Origin: Chloroflexota bacterium
GTDB taxonomy: Bacteria > Chloroflexota > Limnocylindria > QHBO01
Assembly (NCBI GenBank): GCA_013820865.1
Contig: JACDHU010000011.1
Span: forward strand, 1 to 16,888
Direction of reading: 5' to 3'
Length of the DNA: 16,888 bases
Shown: positions 1-6,693 of the stretch, one piece after another
Layout of the letters: each line of letters opens with the position of its first letter
Position numbering within the stretch: position 1 is the stretch's first letter
Made by a program: the position numbers and the translations under genes
The notes under the pieces: model-generated
What the model saw: only the letters and a program-made list of their open reading frames with translations
The model's database searches: none
Told to the model about the DNA's origin: nothing

Positions 1-156
1 CTGACGCCTCCGCAACCACCTTGATCAGGACCTTTGGGTCTTGGCCCGAGGCGTGCGAAGTAGCAGACTGAACCCTCACCGACCGGAGGACGATCGGGCC
101 GCCAGCCGGGGAAGGTCAGCATCCGAATCGCGCGGCGACTCGTCGGGTCTCGCGAC

Positions 157-951
157 GTGCTGTTTACCGCCATGGGGGCCGCCGTGGTCGCCATCGGAGC
201 CAAGGATCTACTCTCCGGAACGACGCCGGAGAGCCAGCTCGGCGGCGCTTCCGTCATTCTGGTCTGGTTCGTCCCGATGCTGCCGCGCGGTCGGGCGACC
301 GTAATGGTCGCCATCGGCGCCGTGGCTCTGTCGGCCTTCGACATCTGGCTGCTCGATGTGCGAAACGAGCTTGCTCCTCCCACCGGCACGCTGCTCATGA
401 ATTCGCTGACCCCCATGGCCGCCATCGCGACGCTCACCACCTTCGTTTCGAGCGCCTGCCGGTAGCTGCGTACCGATCCACCCCGGATGGCCGGCTGCTC
501 GATGTCAACCAGGCAATGGTCGGCCTGTTCGGATACCCGAGTCGCGAGACACTGCTCAAGCTTCCCGCCGCGGCGCTCGACCTCGACCCTGACGAGCAGG
601 CCCAGATCGTGGCAATCGCCGAAGAGAGCGACGAAGCACGTCGTACTCGCCGTGGATGACGCCGGCGCCGGCTTCGCATCGCTGCGGCATATCCTGGAGC
701 TGAAGCCGCAGTTCGTGAAGCTTGATCGCGCCCTCGTTCACGACATCGATGTCGATCCCGCCCGCGAGGCGCTGGCGGCGGGCATGGCGCACTTTGCCAG
801 CGAAGCCGGGATCATCCTCGTCGCAGAAGGCGTGGAGACCGCGGCAGAGCGCAAGACGCTCATCGGCCTCGGCATCACCGCCGGCCAGGGATATCTGTTC
901 AGCCGGCCCCAGGCGTTGGCGCGGCGTTTCGCGATGCACCGCGCCGCCTGA
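157..951 (+). pseudogene. Decayed membrane-PAS-EAL (c-di-GMP phosphodiesterase-like) gene
   Basis: Three pieces of one former signalling gene are recognisable in the order expected for a membrane sensor. From 157 (GTG) to about 440, frame 1 encodes roughly 95 residues with hydrophobic membrane segments, and stops at 463-465. From about 441 to 640, frame 3 encodes a PAS start (FERLPVAAYRSTPDGRLLDV, then NQAMVGLFGYPS) and stops at 657-659. From about 631 to 951, frame 1 again encodes the C-terminal half of an EAL domain (VDDAGAGFASLRHI, VKLDRALV, AEGVET, QGYLFSRP). The N-terminal EAL half with the EAL signature and most metal ligands is absent, as is the rest of PAS, so no active phosphodiesterase can be made. 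At least one frameshift and one internal deletion near 630 are needed. The start is uncertain: frame 1 is open from 64 without a better start codon. An assembly error is the alternative. Confidence 0.75.
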
Positions 952-1020
952 CGCCGGCACGAAGAAGAGCCCCGGCCCGCCGAAGCGGAACCGAGGCCCT
1001 TCACGCGGAGGGAACCGCAT

Positions 1021-1410
1021 CTAGTTGACGCTCGAGCGAACCTCGACCGGGCGTCGGGTGAGGGTCAAACCGGTCAGGGCGACAAGTGCCGTCCCGATGA
1101 GGACCAACGGGTTCACGGTCTCGACCCGGGCCATCGCCGTATCGGACGGCTCGGTGCTGGTCGGGAACTGATCCGGGAACTGCCCGGCGATCGCCGCCGA
1201 CAGGACTGCGCCGGTCATGAACATGTGGGCCGAGGCCTCACGCTCTGCCGCGTAGGCACCGCCGAAGTCACCGGCTGCGTACGTGTCGAGCGCGGCGACC
1301 AACTGGTCGACGTGCGCCTGGAGGTTGTCCGCGACCGGGCCGGCCGGGGCATTGCCACCGGTGGCACCGTCGAGGGCAGGAGGATGCGACGGTATCGGTT
1401 CATGCAGGGA
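1021..1410 (-). pseudogene. 5'-truncated fragment of a secreted repeat protein with C-terminal membrane anchor
   Basis: The minus-strand frame is open from 1410 to the stop at 1021 but has no ATG and no signal peptide; a TTG at 1302 is the only start-like codon and cuts into the domain. The visible part holds one copy of a helical unit reading HVDQLVAALDTYAAGDF, then HMFMTGAVLSAAIAGQFPDQ. This resembles a unit I recall from secreted Firmicutes and Chloroflexota proteins, where it occurs in tandem (recognition from memory, not searched). It is followed by a linker and a C-terminal hydrophobic segment (NPLVLIGTALVALTGLTL) ending in TRR, as in a membrane-anchored surface protein. Only 54 bases separate its open end from tdk on the other strand, so the N-terminal part is missing. 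A short gene starting at TTG 1302 cannot be excluded. Confidence 0.5.
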
Positions 1411-1448
1411 CTACGCGCGGGCGGGCTTCCTGCACGTGCGCGCTTCCG

Positions 1449-1454
1449 TAGACT
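1449..1454 (+). promoter_or_regulatory. Candidate -10 box of tdk (near-leaderless)
   Basis: TAGACT lies exactly 10 bases before the tdk ATG at 1465. A start point 6-9 bases downstream of a -10 box would fall at or a few bases before the ATG, leaving no room for a ribosome site; none is obvious. The same TAGACT with the same 10-base spacing precedes the phosphatase gene at 14446. No convincing -35 box is visible. Confidence 0.4.
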
Positions 1455-1464
1455 CTCGGGACCG

Positions 1465-2049
1465 ATGTTCTACACCCACGGCTGGGTCCACGTGATCGCC
1501 GGCTGCATGTTCTGCGGAAAGACCGACGAGATGCTTCGTCTCCTGCGGCGGTTTTCGATTGCCGGTCGGCGCGTGATCCTGGTAAAGCCGCGACTGGACA
1601 CACGGACCGATCGGGTTACGGTCACTTCGCGTTCGGGAGCGCAGCACCAGGCCGTGACCGTGGATGACTCTTCAGAGATCGAGGCGGCGGTGATTGAGGC
1701 CGACATCGTGGCCATCGAGGAAGGGCAGTTTTTCGACGATCGGTTGCCGTCAGTCGTAGAGCGGCTGGCGGAGCTGGGGAAGCAGGTGGTCGTCACCGGG
1801 CTGGACCGTGACTTCCGGGGCGTGCCATTCGGCACCATGCCGCGGCTGCTCGCGCTGGCCGACCAGGTGACGAAGCTGACCGCCATCTGCATGGTCTGCG
1901 GCGAGCCGGCCACGCGGACCCAGCGGCTCATTGACGGGGCTCCCGCGGGGGCGGATTCACCGTTGATCGTGATCGGCGGCATGGGCGATGAGACTTACGA
2001 GGCTCGTTGCCGCCTCCACCACGAGGTCCCCGGCCTCGCCTCCTCCTGA
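1465..2049 (+). CDS. tdk: Thymidine kinase (type II)
   Basis: ATP-dependent phosphorylation of thymidine to dTMP in the pyrimidine salvage pathway, cytosolic and usually tetrameric. The 194-residue protein has the family layout: P-loop GCMFCGKT at residues 13-20, the catalytic acidic motif EEGQF at 85-89 (DExQF in most members, with Glu86 as the expected general base), the LDRDFRG segment at 113-119, and a structural zinc site from Cys142, Cys145, Cys182 and His185. Two P-loop positions that are usually Ser or Pro are Cys here. The frame is open far upstream (to about 1225), but homology begins at the ATG at 1465, which leads directly into the nucleotide-binding strand. Nothing in the longer extension looks like protein. 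It is the only complete plus-strand gene in the left half and is monocistronic. Confidence 0.93.
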   Translation: MFYTHGWVHVIAGCMFCGKTDEMLRLLRRFSIAGRRVILVKPRLDTRTDRVTVTSRSGAQHQAVTVDDSSEIEAAVIEADIVAIEEGQFFDDRLPSVVERLAELGKQVVVTGLDRDFRGVPFGTMPRLLALADQVTKLTAICMVCGEPATRTQRLIDGAPAGADSPLIVIGGMGDETYEARCRLHHEVPGLASS

Positions 2050-2058
2050 TGCATGCGA

Positions 2059-2199
2059 GTCCTTCCGGCAGGACATACGCAGGGTTCAACGCCGGGATGT
2101 GCTCGGCCGAGGACTGAATCGGCCCTGGCGATGAGGAAATGTGCTTCAGGAAGGACCGTTCGGCGTGCTCAAACCCTGATGTGTCCTCCAGGAAGGACA
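2059..2199. repeat. Three copies of a hairpin-forming motif between tdk and tRNA-Ser
   Basis: Copy A (2059-2089, minus orientation) and copy C (2169-2199, plus orientation) share the pattern AACCCTG, 3-4 bases, TGTCCT, 3 bases, GGAAGGAC, and so form an imperfect inverted repeat. Copy B (about 2122-2156, plus) is a more diverged version ending TTCAGGAAGGAC. Within copies A and C the TGTCCT/AGGAC arms can pair as a small hairpin. A separate perfect hairpin, GGCCGA/TCGGCC with an 8-base loop, lies at 2105-2124. None has a T tract, so intrinsic termination is not indicated, although this is the 3' side of tdk. The rest of the gap to the tRNA shows nothing else. Confidence 0.6.
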
Positions 2200-2267
2200 A
2201 GCGGGAAGCAGATGTTGCGATTCTGACGAAACGAAGGCCGCCCGGTCAATAGCTCAGCCCTTCGGAG

Positions 2268-2357
2268 TGGCGGAGGGGGTGGGATTCGAACCCACGGTGG
2301 GCTTGCACCCACGTCGGTTTTCAAGACCGATGCATTCGTCCACTCTGCCACCCCTCC
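2268..2357 (-). tRNA. tRNA-Ser (anticodon UGA)
   Basis: On the minus strand a 90-base tRNA folds with acceptor stem GGAGGGG/CCCCTCC, D-arm GGCAGAGTGG, anticodon stem TCGGT/ACCGA with loop CTTGAAA (anticodon TGA), a long variable arm built on GTGGG..CCCAC as expected for a class II serine tRNA, and the T-arm GGGTTCGAATCCC. The discriminator base is G, as seryl-tRNA synthetase requires, and the 3' CCA is encoded (2268-2270). It reads UCA and, by wobble, other UCN codons. It lies 15 bases downstream of the DUF2177 gene and 0.6 kb downstream of serS, all in one orientation. Confidence 0.97.
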
Positions 2358-2372
2358 GTCGCGGGACCGATT

Positions 2373-2774
2373 CTAGCCCGCGAAGAAGGTGAGCACGATG
2401 AAGGCGGCGATTCCGGCGACGGCAGCGGTGAGGAACGTGCCCCATGCCATGTCGACGATGGTGACGATCGTCGGCCAGCCACGCATGGTTGCGTGATTGG
2501 TCAGGTCGTAAGTGGCATAGGCGACGAAGCCGAAGGCGGCACCGCGCCAGGCGGCGGTCAGCGCCGACCCGTCATCGACCCCCGGCTGAGTCGCGAAGAA
2601 CCAGGCGCCGACGGTGTAGATGATGTAGAACGCGATGGCCGGCGCCCAGTTCGTGCTGTCGGCGATGAGATGTCCCAGGTTGGACCGATAGAAATCGCGC
2701 GCCACCAACGTGAGCCAGATACCGTCAAAGACGGCCATGACGGCGAACGTCGCGATGAGAGCAGGTATCGACAT
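2373..2774 (-). CDS. DUF2177 family membrane protein
   Basis: A 133-residue integral membrane protein with about four hydrophobic segments. Family signatures visible are FDGIWLTLVARDFYRSNLG near the N terminus (residues 16-34), AFYIIYTVGAWFFA in the second segment, FGFVAYATYDLTNHATMRGW in the third, and VDMAWGTF before the last. The function of DUF2177 is not known. The ATG at 2774 is chosen over a longer start at 2846 because homology starts at MSIPALIATF and the longer version would run into the repeat at 2830. A TATCGT hexamer 7 bases before this ATG could make it leaderless; no ribosome site is seen. The gene sits between serS and tRNA-Ser in the same direction. Confidence 0.85.
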   Translation of the reverse strand: MSIPALIATFAVMAVFDGIWLTLVARDFYRSNLGHLIADSTNWAPAIAFYIIYTVGAWFFATQPGVDDGSALTAAWRGAAFGFVAYATYDLTNHATMRGWPTIVTIVDMAWGTFLTAAVAGIAAFIVLTFFAG

Positions 2775-2829
2775 GACACGCACGATACGCCTTCGCGCCG
2801 CATTCGGATCAGCGCCGATCACCCCTCCG

Positions 2830-2970
2830 TTTGCGCCGGGGTGCAAACAACTGGCAAGGAGCCCCGGTTGCGCGCTCGAATCACTTCAGGATGTGCGCCG
2901 GCGAGCAAATTAGGACGGCCGAACCGGCTGAATCGCCCCCTTCCTCCCAGTTGTTTGCTCCCAGGCGCAA
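2830..2970. repeat. Inverted-repeat cluster downstream of serS
   Basis: A 31-base unit at 2831-2861 (TTGCGCCGGG, GTGCAAACAA, CTGG...) recurs in reverse at 2940-2970 with 26 of 31 positions identical. A shorter diverged copy in plus orientation lies at 2894-2917 (TGCGCCGGCGAGCAAA), and a weak fourth resemblance begins near 2868 (GTTGCGCGCTCGAA). The outer pair could form a long imperfect cruciform or RNA stem around an 80-base interior. No transposase, direct repeat of a target site or T tract is visible. It fills the gap between the serS stop and the start of the DUF2177 gene, and is different in sequence from the motif at 2059-2199. Confidence 0.7.
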
Positions 2971-2987
2971 GGTGGCACGGGACGGAC

Positions 2988-4277
2988 CTATGGACCGATG
3001 CGGTCGCGTCCTCCGAACGCAGGATGCAGCACATCCGGGAGCAGGATCGAGCCGTCGGGCTGCTGATGGGTCTCGATCAGCGCTGCCACGGTGCGGGGCA
3101 AGGCGAGGCCGGAACCATTGAGCGTGTGGACCAGCTCCGGCTTCGCACCGGACTCGGAGCGATGGCGGATCGCCATGCGGCGTGCCTGATAGTCGCGGAA
3201 GTTGCTGACGCTGCTGACCTCGAGCCAGCGCTCGACGCCCGGCGCCCAGACCTCGATGTCGTACTTGCGGGCCTGGACGAAGCCCATCTCGCGGGTGGCC
3301 ATCAGCAGGACGCGGTAGGCCAGGCCCAGGCGCTGGAGCAGGACTTCGGCGCGCTCGGTCAGCCATTCCAGCTCTGCCTCAGAATCGGCGGGACGGGTGA
3401 AGCTGACCATCTCGACCTTGTCGAACTGATGCACGCGCAGGATGCCGCGGGTGTCGCGGCCGGCGGCGCCGGCCTCGCGGCGGAAACTCGGCGAATAGGC
3501 CGCGTACCGTATCGGCAGGGAAGAAGCTTCGAGGATCTCGTCGCGGTGCAGGTTGGTGACCGGGACCTCGGCCGTCGGGATGAGGTAGAGGTCGTCGCGG
3601 GTGGCGACGTACATCTGGTCTTCCTTGTCCGGGATCTGCCCGGTGCCGCGGGCGCTGTCCGCGTTGACGAGGGCCGGCGGCCAGACCTCGGTCATGCCGT
3701 GCTCGCGGGTGTGCACATCCAGGAACCAATTGATGAGCGCACGCTGGAGGTTTGAACCGGCACCGAGATACACCGGCCAGCCCGATCCGGTGATCTTCGC
3801 GCCGCGCGCGTTGTCGATCAATCCGAGATCCTCGGCAATCTCCCAGTGAGGGCGACGCTCTTCGCGCGGCAGCGGCTCGCCCCAGGTGCGCACGGTGACG
3901 TTCGCTTCCTCGCCACCGACCGGAACATCCGCGTCCGCAGGGTTCGGAATCCGGAGCATGGCATCCTCGAGCTCGACTTCCAGCGACGTCAGCTCGGTGT
4001 CGATCGCGGTGATCCGATCCCCCACCTCGGTTGGTCCCGCCTTCAGCCGCGCGACCTCGGGTCCGTTCGGATCGGCGCCGGCGCGGATCGCCTCGCCGAT
4101 GCGCTTCGAGCTCAGATTGCGCTCTGCCTTGAGTGCGTCGCCCTCGGCCACTAGAGTCCGCCGTCCCTCGTCAAGGTCAATGGCACGGTCAACAACGGAC
4201 GCGTCCTCGCCCTTGTCAGATGCGGCCGCACGGAGAAGATCAGGCTCGTCACGGAGCCGTTGAACGCCGACGCTCAT
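2988..4277 (-). CDS. serS: Serine--tRNA ligase
   Basis: Class II aminoacyl-tRNA synthetase that activates serine and charges tRNA-Ser (and tRNA-Sec where present). At 429 residues it has the normal length. Residues 1-110 form the charged, two-helix coiled-coil arm that grips the long variable arm of tRNA-Ser. The catalytic domain shows motif 1 around residues 170-203, the serine-binding TAE at 235-237, motif 2 FRREAGAAGRDTRG at 265-278 followed by RVHQFDKVE, and motif 3 NGSGLALPR at 387-395 with the conserved Arg395. The start at 4277 gives the family N terminus; AGAGAAGAG lies 5-13 bases upstream as a purine-rich ribosome site. No T-box signature (the TGGNACCGCG-type element) is seen in the 160 bases before it. 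Its substrate tRNA-Ser(UGA) lies downstream on the same strand. Confidence 0.97.
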   Translation of the reverse strand: MSVGVQRLRDEPDLLRAAASDKGEDASVVDRAIDLDEGRRTLVAEGDALKAERNLSSKRIGEAIRAGADPNGPEVARLKAGPTEVGDRITAIDTELTSLEVELEDAMLRIPNPADADVPVGGEEANVTVRTWGEPLPREERRPHWEIAEDLGLIDNARGAKITGSGWPVYLGAGSNLQRALINWFLDVHTREHGMTEVWPPALVNADSARGTGQIPDKEDQMYVATRDDLYLIPTAEVPVTNLHRDEILEASSLPIRYAAYSPSFRREAGAAGRDTRGILRVHQFDKVEMVSFTRPADSEAELEWLTERAEVLLQRLGLAYRVLLMATREMGFVQARKYDIEVWAPGVERWLEVSSVSNFRDYQARRMAIRHRSESGAKPELVHTLNGSGLALPRTVAALIETHQQPDGSILLPDVLHPAFGGRDRIGP

Positions 4278-4404
4278 CGGTCTCTTCTCTGCGTTTCACC
4301 CGGTGGAGGTAACGACGAGTAAGCGCGCTGTTGGTCGTCTAACGCGTCACACCGTAAAACAGGTGGCAAAGAAGGGGCGGGATTCGGGGCTTGGTTGGCG
4401 ATTA

Positions 4405-4434
4405 CCTCCGCGGGGCGAAATCGCGTTGCGGAGC
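4405..4434 (-). terminator. Hairpin at the 3' end of lysS (no U tract)
   Basis: CTCCGC (4406-4411) and GCGGAG (4428-4433) are perfect arms enclosing a second small stem GCG/CGC. The structure starts 4 bases after the lysS stop codon. There is no T run after it, so it is at best a factor-dependent or processed 3' end. The remaining 130 bases up to serS hold no other clear signal. Confidence 0.3.
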
Positions 4435-4437
4435 GGC

Positions 4438-6036
4438 TCACGCGCCCACTCCGGCGGAACCGGCCTCGCCCAACCGTGCAATGACAAACTCAGGCGACAG
4501 GGCAGTGAGCAGCCAGCCGGCGCGCGGGCCAGAGTCGCGACCGAGAAATGCCAGGTACAGCGCCGCGAAGGCGCGGCCGGCGGGCAGCTCGAACTGCTTG
4601 GCGGTGGCGAAGATGGCGCCCTGGAGCGCCTCGCCGTTCCATTCGACGGCCTGGAGCGCCGAGATCAGCGCGGCGAGGTACGAGCGCTGGAGATCGTCGA
4701 GCTCGGCCGCACCTGCCGGAACCCCGTCGTAGTGCACGGCCAGGCGCGCCCGATCCGGGGCATACGCCTCGAGCCAGGCGCGCGCGGCAACGCGACGCTC
4801 CTCGACCAGCTCGCGTTCGCGATCGGTCAGGGAGGAGCCCTTCTCTGCTGTCACGCGCTCGACAAGATCGACGCCGGGAATCTGCTCGAGCAGCGCGAGG
4901 TGGCTGAACGCCGGTCGGTAAGCAGCGGCCTCGGCCGCGACATCGGCCTCGGGATCAACCAGGCTGACGGCAAAGAGCCGGTCGTGATCCAGTGGCAGCT
5001 CACCGCGCACCTCGCGGCCGGCCGTCGCCGCGGCGAGCCGGTCGGATTCGTCAAACAGGCGCGGAATAGCATCGGTCCCGGCCGGATCAAATTCGATGGC
5101 CGTGTTTGGCTTGGAACGCAGGAACAGCAGGCGGAGCTGTTCGGGCGGGATGACGTCGGCGACCTTCGCGGCGGATGCGCCGAGCCCCTTGGAGGTCGAC
5201 ATCTTCTTGCCGCCGATGTTGAGGAACTCGTATGGCACGTTGCGCGGCGGCTCGTTGCCGAACACCTCGCGCGCGATTGCGTCGGATCGGTCCCGGGAGC
5301 CGCCGCGCGTGGAAAGATCCTTGCCGGCCGGCTCGATGGTCACGCCGAACAGGTCCCACTTCGCGGCCCAATCCACGTTGTACGGCATCTTGGCACGGCC
5401 ACCGAACGGCGAAACCTCGCCGGCGTGGCCGCAGCCCTTGGCCCACTCGCGCAGATCGGGCCGGCATTCGTAGCGAACGCGCTCGCCGTCCCACCCGACG
5501 ACGATGGTCGTGCCAATCCGGCCGCAGGACTCGCAGATGACCATGGCCGGATGCCAATCGTCGGGATGATTGACGTTGGCCACGCGCCGATAGATCTCGC
5601 GGATGGTGCCCGCGGCGTCCAGGGCGGTGCGCAGGTATCGGTCCATGGCGCCTGAGCCGTAGACCTCGCTCATCCAGTAGTACGTGTCGGGGCGGATGCC
5701 GAGGCCGGCAAAGGTGTCGATGAAGACCTGTGCGAAATGACGCGCGTACGACGCGTGGCAATCCCCCGCCGGGTCCGGCACAACGCTGAGTGGCACGCCC
5801 ATGAACTGCTCGATGGCGTCCGGCGTGAGGAGTGCCTGAGCATCCATCGGATCGAGGTCGTCGACGCCGTAGCGCAGCTCGACGTCCCGCTCCGCATCGC
5901 GGAAGGCGCGCGTGATGGTGTCGACCACGACCGGTCCGCGCAGGCTGCCGACGTGCACCGTGCCCGATGGCGTCTTCGAGTCGTTGATGACCTGGCGGCC
6001 GGTGGCCGACGCGGCGAGCTCGTCAGCCCAGAACAC
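4438..6036 (-). CDS. lysS: Lysine--tRNA ligase, class I (archaeal type)
   Basis: Charges tRNA-Lys using the Rossmann-fold class I architecture, unrelated to the class II LysRS found in most bacteria. The 532-residue protein has the HIGH-type motif HVGS at 28-31, a zinc-binding insertion with Cys168, Cys171, Cys191, Cys202 and His204, the segment KWDLFGVTIEPAGKDLSTRG at about 227-246, and the KMSTS loop exactly at 278-282. The C-terminal helical domain follows and resembles the anticodon-binding half of the class I enzyme. Start: GTG at 6036, preceded by TAGGAG with 6 bases between; this ribosome site overlaps the greA stop codon, so the two genes are very likely translationally coupled. No class II LysRS is in the window. 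Transfer from archaea or deep retention are both possible origins. Confidence 0.95.
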   Translation of the reverse strand: MFWADELAASATGRQVINDSKTPSGTVHVGSLRGPVVVDTITRAFRDAERDVELRYGVDDLDPMDAQALLTPDAIEQFMGVPLSVVPDPAGDCHASYARHFAQVFIDTFAGLGIRPDTYYWMSEVYGSGAMDRYLRTALDAAGTIREIYRRVANVNHPDDWHPAMVICESCGRIGTTIVVGWDGERVRYECRPDLREWAKGCGHAGEVSPFGGRAKMPYNVDWAAKWDLFGVTIEPAGKDLSTRGGSRDRSDAIAREVFGNEPPRNVPYEFLNIGGKKMSTSKGLGASAAKVADVIPPEQLRLLFLRSKPNTAIEFDPAGTDAIPRLFDESDRLAAATAGREVRGELPLDHDRLFAVSLVDPEADVAAEAAAYRPAFSHLALLEQIPGVDLVERVTAEKGSSLTDRERELVEERRVAARAWLEAYAPDRARLAVHYDGVPAGAAELDDLQRSYLAALISALQAVEWNGEALQGAIFATAKQFELPAGRAFAALYLAFLGRDSGPRAGWLLTALSPEFVIARLGEAGSAGVGA

Positions 6037-6045
6037 GATTGGCTC

Positions 6046-6507
6046 CTAGCCGATGCGGACGACGGTGTACTCGATGGGTCCCGCCGGCGCGTTGACGACA
6101 ACCGTATCGCCCTTGCGGTGGCCCATGAGCGCGACGCCGACCGGCGACTCGTTGCTGATCCGGCCCTCCCCCGGGGCAGCCTCGGCCGAGCCGACGATGG
6201 TGAACGTTTCCTCGCCGTCGCCGCCCTCGATGACCACCTTCGAGCCGATGCCCACGCTGTCGCCGTTCGACTTCTCGATGACCGCCGCATTGCGCAGCTG
6301 GAGCTCGAGCGTCGCGATCCGGCCCTCCAGGAACGATTGCTCCTGCTTGGCGTCCTCGTACTCGGCGTTCTCGCTCAGGTCGCCGTCGAGCTTGGCCTCG
6401 TGGATGCGGGCAGCAACGCGCGGTCGATCGACCTTGATGAGGCCGTCCAGCTCGGTCTTGAGCTTGGCGAGCCCCCCGGCGGTGAGGTAGACGGGCTTGG
6501 TGTTCAT
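6046..6507 (-). CDS. greA: Transcription elongation factor GreA
   Basis: Binds in the secondary channel of RNA polymerase and stimulates cleavage of backtracked RNA, rescuing paused complexes. The 153-residue protein has an N-terminal coiled coil (about residues 8-75) with the acidic tip DLSENAEYEDAK at 43-54, whose acidic residues help hold the catalytic Mg2+, and a C-terminal FKBP-like domain ending PVGVALMGHRKGDTVVV. Length is normal. The ATG at 6507 has AAGGGGG about 10 bases upstream. It is the first gene of a greA-lysS operon, 9 bases ahead of lysS. A long structured leader with an intrinsic terminator lies between its likely promoter (6694-6723) and the start codon, pointing to control by attenuation. 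Confidence 0.96.
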   Translation of the reverse strand: MNTKPVYLTAGGLAKLKTELDGLIKVDRPRVAARIHEAKLDGDLSENAEYEDAKQEQSFLEGRIATLELQLRNAAVIEKSNGDSVGIGSKVVIEGGDGEETFTIVGSAEAAPGEGRISNESPVGVALMGHRKGDTVVVNAPAGPIEYTVVRIG

Positions 6508-6538
6508 GGTTCGCTCGGCCCCCTTGTTCTGTTGCGGA

Positions 6539-6591
6539 AGCCTCCGGTCGAGGCTCGCCGGTGCTGGGGTGTGACGGGGCGATGGTCCCCG
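6539..6591 (-). other. Two further hairpins in the greA leader
   Basis: Between the terminator and greA are two perfect-arm hairpins: CGGGG/CCCCG with a 7-base loop at 6575-6591, abutting the U tract, and AGCCTC/GAGGCT with a 5-base loop at 6539-6555. They would be present only in read-through transcripts. No internal promoter stands out between the terminator and the greA ribosome site. Confidence 0.45.
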
Positions 6592-6593
6592 AT

Positions 6594-6640
6594 AAGAAAA
6601 AAACTTCAGGCCCTGCCACTCGTGGCGGCGTCTCCTGAAG
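6594..6640 (-). terminator. Intrinsic terminator in the greA leader
   Basis: On the minus strand CTTCAGG and CCTGAAG form a 7-base-pair outer stem, with an inner GCCA/TGGC stem and a CGAG tetraloop, followed directly by TTTTTTTCTT. This is the clearest Rho-independent terminator in the window. It lies 87 bases before the greA ATG and after the candidate promoter, so it can act as an attenuator. It could also end transcripts reading in from uppP. Confidence 0.85.
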
Positions 6641-6688
6641 ATGGCCGCACCCGATGGGCCATGCGTTCGTCGGCATGTCCGACGATAC
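6594..6688 (-). ncRNA. Candidate terminated leader RNA / small RNA upstream of greA
   Basis: A transcript started from the promoter at 6694-6723 would begin near 6688-6686 and end in the U tract at 6594, about 95 bases long. It folds into three consecutive hairpins with perfect arms: TCGTCGG/CCGACGA with a 5-base loop (6667-6685), ATGGCC/GGCCAT with a 10-base loop (6641-6662), and the terminator stem CTTCAGG/CCTGAAG (6604-6640). Hairpins two and three touch with no spacer. No open reading frame of note lies in it. It could be the attenuated leader of greA, a free small RNA, or both. The E. coli greA leader is known to terminate early and release short RNAs (GraL); similarity here is of layout only, not sequence. 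Confidence 0.6.
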
Positions 6689-6693
6689 GGGCG

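Noticed and set aside
29..40. GACCTTTGGGTC palindrome at the left edge
   Set aside because: Arms of only four bases; too short to call a regulatory site without other copies.
1225..1464. N-terminal extension of tdk
   Set aside because: Family homology starts at the ATG at 1465; the extension overlaps the remnant on the other strand and has no conserved sequence.
2830..2970. Insertion sequence
   Set aside because: Inverted repeats are present, but there is no transposase frame and no target-site duplication; kept as a repeat of unknown origin.
2971..2987. Sigma-54 promoter (TGGCACGG...)
   Set aside because: The -24-like TGGCAC is present but the -12 TTGC element is not at the right distance.
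2493..3755. 420-codon plus-strand open frame
   Set aside because: Antisense to serS and DUF2177 and runs through the inverted-repeat cluster; no homology.
4278..4437. T-box riboswitch upstream of serS
   Set aside because: No T-box core, specifier loop or terminator/antiterminator pair could be found in the 160 bases.
4303..5655. 450-codon plus-strand open frame
   Set aside because: Antisense to class I lysS, whose motifs are all intact; no domain content of its own.
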